Of a stretch of 64,000 nt of DNA, positions 60,533 to 64,000 are shown in pieces. The DNA is from JABMMZ01 sp964505065 (GTDB lineage Bacteria; Bacteroidota; Bacteroidia; NS11-12g; UBA955), in contig CAZDGF010000002.1 in NCBI GenBank assembly GCA_964505065.1, positions 1 through 64,000 on the forward strand. Direction: 5' to 3'. Below the pieces are notes generated by a model. That model was not told where the DNA came from. It did not search any database and was given only the letters and a program-made list of their open reading frames with translations. Both the position numbers and the translations under genes were made by a program. Position 1 is the stretch's first letter. Every line of letters starts with the position of its first letter.

Positions 60533-60719
60533 TTGAGCCTCCTTTCAATTTTGTCAAGTAGCCACCCAATGCAATTATTGCTGGAATAATTAGCTTGTAC
60601 CAGTCTTTAGAAATAACGAAAGTAGAAAAGTCAATAGTACTCCATGCGGTTGCAATAGCAACTGCTGCACCCATTAAAGTGCTAAAATACGAACGCCAGT
60701 TTCTTTTTATTTTTGTCAT
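60519..60719 (-). CDS. Small holin-like membrane protein
   Basis: 66 aa from ATG 60719 (MTKIKRNWRSYFSTLMGAAV). An in-frame extension upstream to 60857 would run through the tRNA gene and is not credible. Two hydrophobic helices are present (STLMGAAVAIATAWSTIDF, LIIPAIIALGGYLT). The position directly before the endolysin and the size fit a class-II-type holin. Confidence 0.72.
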   Translation of the reverse strand: MTKIKRNWRSYFSTLMGAAVAIATAWSTIDFSTFVISKDWYKLIIPAIIALGGYLTKLKGGSSEAN

Positions 60720-60786
60720 TTCTTTTTTAAATTTCTGCGAGGCTGCTACTTGTAAACTTTCACAGCCTCTTCTTTTTATAGTGTTG

Positions 60787-60860
60787 TTGCGTAGGCAGGA
60801 CTCGAACCTGCGACCCCTTGGGTATGAACCAAGTGAGCTAACCATCTGCTCTACCACGCA
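60787..60860 (-). tRNA. tRNA-Met (anticodon CAT) inside the phage late operon
   Basis: 74 nt. The acceptor stem TGCGTGG pairs with CTACGCA. The D stem is GAGC/GCTC, the anticodon arm is CTTGG-TTCATAC-CCAAG (anticodon CAT), and the T arm is GCAGGTTCGAGTCCTGC. T1-A72 pairing argues for an elongator rather than an initiator. It lies between the head gene and the holin, on the coding strand. Confidence 0.92.
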
Positions 60861-60878
60861 TATCTTTACATGCGCTGC

Positions 60879-61283
60879 TTATTCAGCAGGCGCATTAAGT
60901 TGTTTAATTTTTGCTTCGCCAGCTTCTAAAACGCTTTTGCGCTCTTCGCCCACCATTAAAGTATCTACTTGCTCTACGGTGGTAGCTTCTTTAATTTTTG
61001 CAATTACTTCTTTTGCTGTGGCTACCTTTTCGCCATCGGCAACAGAGCCTGTATTATCATTTGCCTCTTCAGCAGCTGTAGGTTCTAATATTGCACCGCT
61101 TACCAATGCACCCTCTAAAGTGCCTCTTCTAAATTCAAATACGGCATTGCTTGCTAATTGGCTGGCGTGTCCTTGCGCTTCCATTTTGCTGCCATAGCCT
61201 GTGCCATCTGTGGCTATAAAAACTATATCTAAAGCATGGTGTGTGCTAAATAGTTCTTGGGCTTTTTCTTGTAATTTTTCCAT
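60879..61283 (-). CDS. Phage head-associated hypothetical protein
   Basis: A 134-aa protein. The N-terminal half FSTHHALDIVFIATDGTGYG and the Ala/Glu-rich helical C-terminal half (AEEANDNTGSVADGEKVATA) suggest a head decoration or accessory protein. It follows the capsid gene by 92 bp and ends 18 bp before the tRNA-Met gene. Family not recognised. Confidence 0.7.
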   Translation of the reverse strand: MEKLQEKAQELFSTHHALDIVFIATDGTGYGSKMEAQGHASQLASNAVFEFRRGTLEGALVSGAILEPTAAEEANDNTGSVADGEKVATAKEVIAKIKEATTVEQVDTLMVGEERKSVLEAGEAKIKQLNAPAE

Positions 61284-61375
61284 TATATTATTGGTTTAAT
61301 TGTTTACGCTTTGTACTACCAATAGCCCAAACCGCTATAAACTGGTGTTGGGCTACTGGCAGAACCAAATAAATA

Positions 61376-62470
61376 TTAACTTGCAGCTTCTACAATGGCT
61401 ACCACACCAATGCCGTCTTTACGGATAGCACCGCCTGCTCTAACAGACATATTCAATGTGCCACCCAATTGAGTGCCTTGCTCTGGGTTCCAATATACTT
61501 TTACTGGACCTACTGCTCTGCATACTAAGCTGTGATCCCAAATGAGCAAACCGCCTTTATCTGTAGCTGCTGTAATAGCACTCATTTTCTTTTTCACTTT
61601 GTTGGTGTCAAACACACCTGCCATGCTGCGTTTCATAAATTTAACACCGCATATTTCGCCAACTACGCCTTTTTCTAACAATCCGCTTCTACCTGTTTTA
61701 TTGTAGTCAATAAAATCTGCAATGCGCAATAATTGTGCATATTGAATGCTGTTTATTAAAGCATATCTATCGCCAGTGCAATCCTGTCTATCTAAAAGCT
61801 CGCACGCTTTTATAATATCGTCTTTAGCAAGCTCTCTTCTGTTGCCAGTTGCACCTTTGTGCGTTAATGAGCCAGTAGCAGTTAATGCACCTGTAGTGTC
61901 TATCAAATTACCAGCTATGGTAGGCTGCCAATTAAAACACATTTCCTCTGCTATTTTCACATTGATAACTCTTGTATGAGCATTAACTACAGCTTGCCTT
62001 TTATCAAATGAATTGATAATAGCAAGCTCATCGTCTATTCTTTGAGGTAGCGTAGCGTGTCTTACAATGGTGTAATCCAAGTCATCATCTACATTCTCTG
62101 TTACAGTAAGTGGAAACGAAGTAGGATTTGTTATAACAGCAGGGTCGTCTCCAGCAACACCTTTTCTTACAGTCTTTCCATCTAAATAAATGCCATCATT
62201 TATTGAGTGTAAATAAAACTCGTTGTTTGGCGATAGCTTTTCCTCTGCCTCTCTTTTAAACTTTATAACCAATGGCAAAGCGTATGCGCTTACATTGTTA
62301 TAAAATGGCACAATACTATCTGCCACAGCCAATACGCAGCCTGTTACACAACCTGCCTCAAAGGCTGGCAATGTACATTGTGGGTCTATGGCTGTTGCGC
62401 CAAAATGGAATACGCAGCCAAAGAACAATGCAGTGGCTATAATGCTGAATAATTTTGCTAATTTTTTCAT
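61376..62470 (-). CDS. Major capsid protein with signal-like N-terminus
   Basis: A 364-aa protein. Core strands NEFYLHSINDGIYLDGKTVR, HATLPQRIDDELAIINSFDK and VVNAHTRVINVKIAEEMCFN, and the close GGTLNMSVRAGGAIRKDGIG, fit a HK97-fold capsid of Bacteroidetes phages. Unusual: the first 28 residues (KKLAKLFSIIATALFFGCVF) look like a signal or lipoprotein signal, followed by a Cys-rich stretch (CTLPAFEAGCVTGCVLAVAD). Capsid proteins normally have no such segment; it may be a cleaved assembly domain. Confidence 0.8.
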   Translation of the reverse strand: MKKLAKLFSIIATALFFGCVFHFGATAIDPQCTLPAFEAGCVTGCVLAVADSIVPFYNNVSAYALPLVIKFKREAEEKLSPNNEFYLHSINDGIYLDGKTVRKGVAGDDPAVITNPTSFPLTVTENVDDDLDYTIVRHATLPQRIDDELAIINSFDKRQAVVNAHTRVINVKIAEEMCFNWQPTIAGNLIDTTGALTATGSLTHKGATGNRRELAKDDIIKACELLDRQDCTGDRYALINSIQYAQLLRIADFIDYNKTGRSGLLEKGVVGEICGVKFMKRSMAGVFDTNKVKKKMSAITAATDKGGLLIWDHSLVCRAVGPVKVYWNPEQGTQLGGTLNMSVRAGGAIRKDGIGVVAIVEAAS

Positions 62471-62525
62471 GGGTATATTTTTTCTTTACTTTTTTTACTT
62501 TTAATAATTCTTAATTACACTGGGC

Positions 62526-63014
62526 TTATCTTTCGTATTTCTCGCCATAGTAGGTTTCAAATAACTGGTCGTGCACCTCGTTGCTCAAAGCATCTAAACC
62601 TTTTTTATCTTTTTGTTCCCATTCGGCATAAGTCCACGCTTTGCGGTCTTCAGCTATGCCATTGGCAGGTGCAGCTGCTTTTTTGCCATCGCCACCCAAT
62701 TGGTTGTTAATATCTACACGAGCAGATATTTTACCAATCATATCGGCAGTAGCTTCGTAGTTGTTTTTTGCAAAACCTTCATATTTGGCTTTTTCAGCTT
62801 CAGTAATTTTTCCTTCTTTAATGGCATTGGCTATTAAAGTGGTAGCCTTGTTAGCCACTTCAGTTTCCTGTGCTGCTTTCAAGTCGTTAATGGCTTTTGC
62901 ATTGTCTGCAAAGGCTTTATTTACTACTGCTTCAAACTCTGCATCAGAGCTGTTTTCGGTTAGGCTGTGTGCTACTGCGTAAGCAGCCAACACACTTAAT
63001 ATTGATTTTTTCAT
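62526..63014 (-). CDS. Probable nested scaffold protein (internal start)
   Basis: An in-frame ATG at 63014 inside the protease gene would give 162 aa: MKKSILSVLAAYAVAHSLTE, then an Ala/Lys/Glu-rich helical chain (DNAKAINDLKAAQETEVANK) and GGDGKKAAAPANG. Such C-terminal scaffold parts made separately from protease fusions are known (lambda C/Nu3). The internal start is inferred, not proven; no Shine-Dalgarno is expected in this group. Confidence 0.5.
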   Translation of the reverse strand: MKKSILSVLAAYAVAHSLTENSSDAEFEAVVNKAFADNAKAINDLKAAQETEVANKATTLIANAIKEGKITEAEKAKYEGFAKNNYEATADMIGKISARVDINNQLGGDGKKAAAPANGIAEDRKAWTYAEWEQKDKKGLDALSNEVHDQLFETYYGEKYER

Positions 63015-63692
63015 TGTATTGTCGTGGGTTATGTTTTGTAAGTTAGGTATGCTAATATTGTTATACACCTGCCAAGCTTCCTCTTGGTTTTTAAAGTTTT
63101 TAGGAGCTATATTTTTAGTGCCTTTTTCTGCATTGGGTATTACTCTATCTGCTATTTTTAGCTTTACGCAATCGGCAGGTGTAAACCATTTATCTACACT
63201 TGGTTTGAACCATTCTTTAACTACATTTTCGGGCTGTCCTGTTTTTTTAATAAAAATAGCTAAAGCCTTTTGCTCTTGCTGTTCTAATAGCTCGCAAATG
63301 CCCTCTATAAATTCTTTTTCGCCATACGCACCCGCTTTAGGTCTGTGAGTCATAAAGCTGGCATTTTCGCTTATTTCTACAGTATCGCCACCAAGCACTA
63401 AAATACCTGCCATACTCGCTGCCATACCTATAATTTTAACATTAAATTTCATAGGGCTGGCTTGCATGTGGTCGTATATTGTAAAACCCTCACTCATACT
63501 TCCACCGCCCGAGTTAATTAGCATATCACATTCTCTATGCGTTTTAGATAGCTCATCTATTACATCTCTAAATGACTTATAGTTAATCTCATCGTATTGC
63601 CCAATGTAGCCATCGAGTATAATACAAGGGTTGGCTGTTGTGCCATCGCTTGCATTTACTATGCTATACCATTTTTTAGAATTATCTGCCAT
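62526..63692 (-). CDS. ClpP-like prohead protease fused to scaffold
   Basis: A 388-aa protein. Residues 1-200 are a ClpP/S49-like fold: LINSGGGSMSEGFTIYDHMQ (glycine loop), IIGMAASMAGILVLGGDTV (catalytic Ser in AAS-M) and FMTHRPKAG (catalytic His). Residues about 225-388 are a helical scaffold. It cuts itself and the scaffold during head maturation. It is the first late gene; its upstream region is shared with a divergent gene. Confidence 0.88.
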   Translation of the reverse strand: MADNSKKWYSIVNASDGTTANPCIILDGYIGQYDEINYKSFRDVIDELSKTHRECDMLINSGGGSMSEGFTIYDHMQASPMKFNVKIIGMAASMAGILVLGGDTVEISENASFMTHRPKAGAYGEKEFIEGICELLEQQEQKALAIFIKKTGQPENVVKEWFKPSVDKWFTPADCVKLKIADRVIPNAEKGTKNIAPKNFKNQEEAWQVYNNISIPNLQNITHDNTMKKSILSVLAAYAVAHSLTENSSDAEFEAVVNKAFADNAKAINDLKAAQETEVANKATTLIANAIKEGKITEAEKAKYEGFAKNNYEATADMIGKISARVDINNQLGGDGKKAAAPANGIAEDRKAWTYAEWEQKDKKGLDALSNEVHDQLFETYYGEKYER

Positions 63693-63743
63693 TATTTAAC
63701 GCCACAAAATTGAATTTAGGTAAGCACACTAAAAAAAAATCAA

Positions 63744-63829
63744 TTACCAAGTCATACTTTTCTATGTACTTTTCACATACTTTTATATGAATTGGTAACA
63801 GCAAATTTCAGTAAGGATAAAAGCCTTAC
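63744..63829. promoter_or_regulatory. Divergent regulatory region with phased repeats
   Basis: Three (A/G)TACTTTT copies at 63754-63761, 63766-63773 and 63777-63784 (12- and 11-bp phase). TTACCAA (63744-63750)/TTGGTAA (63792-63798) flank them, and GTAAGG-N7-CCTTAC is at 63811-63829. It lies between the divergent protease and HTH genes and likely holds operators and promoters for both. Confidence 0.5.
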
Positions 63830-63844
63830 CATATTTGCACCACA

Positions 63845-64000
63845 ATGAAGAGCGAATTATCTAAAAGCGATAAAAAAGACCTTGCAATGCACTTGTTTTA
63901 TGATACAGACAAGAGCCAAAAGGAAATTGCAGACTTGCTGGGCATTTCCGAACGCACAATGAGCCAATGGAAACAAGCTGGTATGTGGGAGGAAATAAAA
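63845..64000 (+). CDS. HTH protein, likely phage terminase small subunit-like (partial)
   Basis: ATG 63845, running off the right edge (52 codons seen). MKSELSKSDKKDLAMHLFYD, then KSQKEIADLLGISERTMSQW is a helix-turn-helix found at the start of DUF1804/small terminase subunits. It would bind the packaging site and recruit the large subunit. The rest of the packaging and portal genes probably follow beyond the window. Confidence 0.65.
   Translation, partial: MKSELSKSDKKDLAMHLFYDTDKSQKEIADLLGISERTMSQWKQAGMWEEIK

Noticed and set aside
60720..60857. Longer holin frame beginning at 60857
   Set aside because: Its first 46 codons run through the tRNA-Met gene; the ATG at 60719 gives a normal holin-size protein.

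Overview
The window looks like an AT-rich Bacteroidota (Bacteroidetes) chromosome. Evidence: promoters of the TTTG-N19-21-TAnnTTTG type, few Shine-Dalgarno sequences, giant Bacteroidetes-type RHS genes, a stand-alone aconitase and GatA, and a Bacteroidetes-type contractile prophage. A block of 100 N at 49008-49107 marks a scaffold gap, so the prophage half is joined to the rest only by scaffolding.

Layout. (1) 1-20469, minus strand: a six-gene operon for a split RHS/cocoon-like surface or toxin system. Order of transcription: secreted 380-aa protein, Skp/OmpH-like chaperone, small lipoprotein, 2425-aa SpvB/RHS-N-like protein, LolA-like lipid-anchor protein, and an RHS protein of more than 3363 aa running off the left edge. 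A Bacteroidetes promoter and four 21-bp-phased TACCGTTTT-type direct repeats (LytTR-regulator geometry) sit upstream. (2) 20.9-30.45 kb: a mobilizable element with an oriT-like multi-hairpin locus, relaxase, MobC-like protein, VirD4/TraG coupling protein, a lipoprotein with a vWA/MIDAS-like motif, a four-helix membrane protein, an isolated unknown gene with its own promoter and terminator, an ArdC-like N-domain protein, and an excisionase-like HTH protein. No integrase and no type IV secretion channel are visible. (3) 30531-30737: tRNA-Leu and tRNA-Gly. (4) 30.8-49 kb: ordinary chromosome: oxidoreductase, NmrA-like protein, GT9 glycosyltransferase, MutS, SpoU methyltransferase, EEP hydrolase, rhomboid protease, TPR protein, Frr, TatA, GatA, aconitase. 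It is interrupted by two interesting insertions: a DUF3298-like lipoprotein gene flanked by a 153-bp duplication of the methyltransferase 3' end, and an SMC-like ATPase plus zeta-toxin-like kinase pair. (5) 49.7-64 kb: a contractile-tail prophage: late genes on the minus strand from protease/scaffold through capsid, lysis, sheath, tube, tail chaperone, baseplate and fibers to a putative Acb2/Tad1-like anti-defense protein, then Dam; a HTH/terminase-small-subunit-like gene starts on the plus strand at the right edge.

Highlights: a canonical A_AAA_AAG -1 frameshift joins the tail chaperone to a 69-aa extension that has no start codon of its own; no tape-measure gene is seen where one is expected; a tRNA-Met is embedded in the phage late operon; the late terminator can form a pseudoknot; and the RHS operon combines its own chaperone, its own lipid-anchor proteins and a likely LytTR-type switch.
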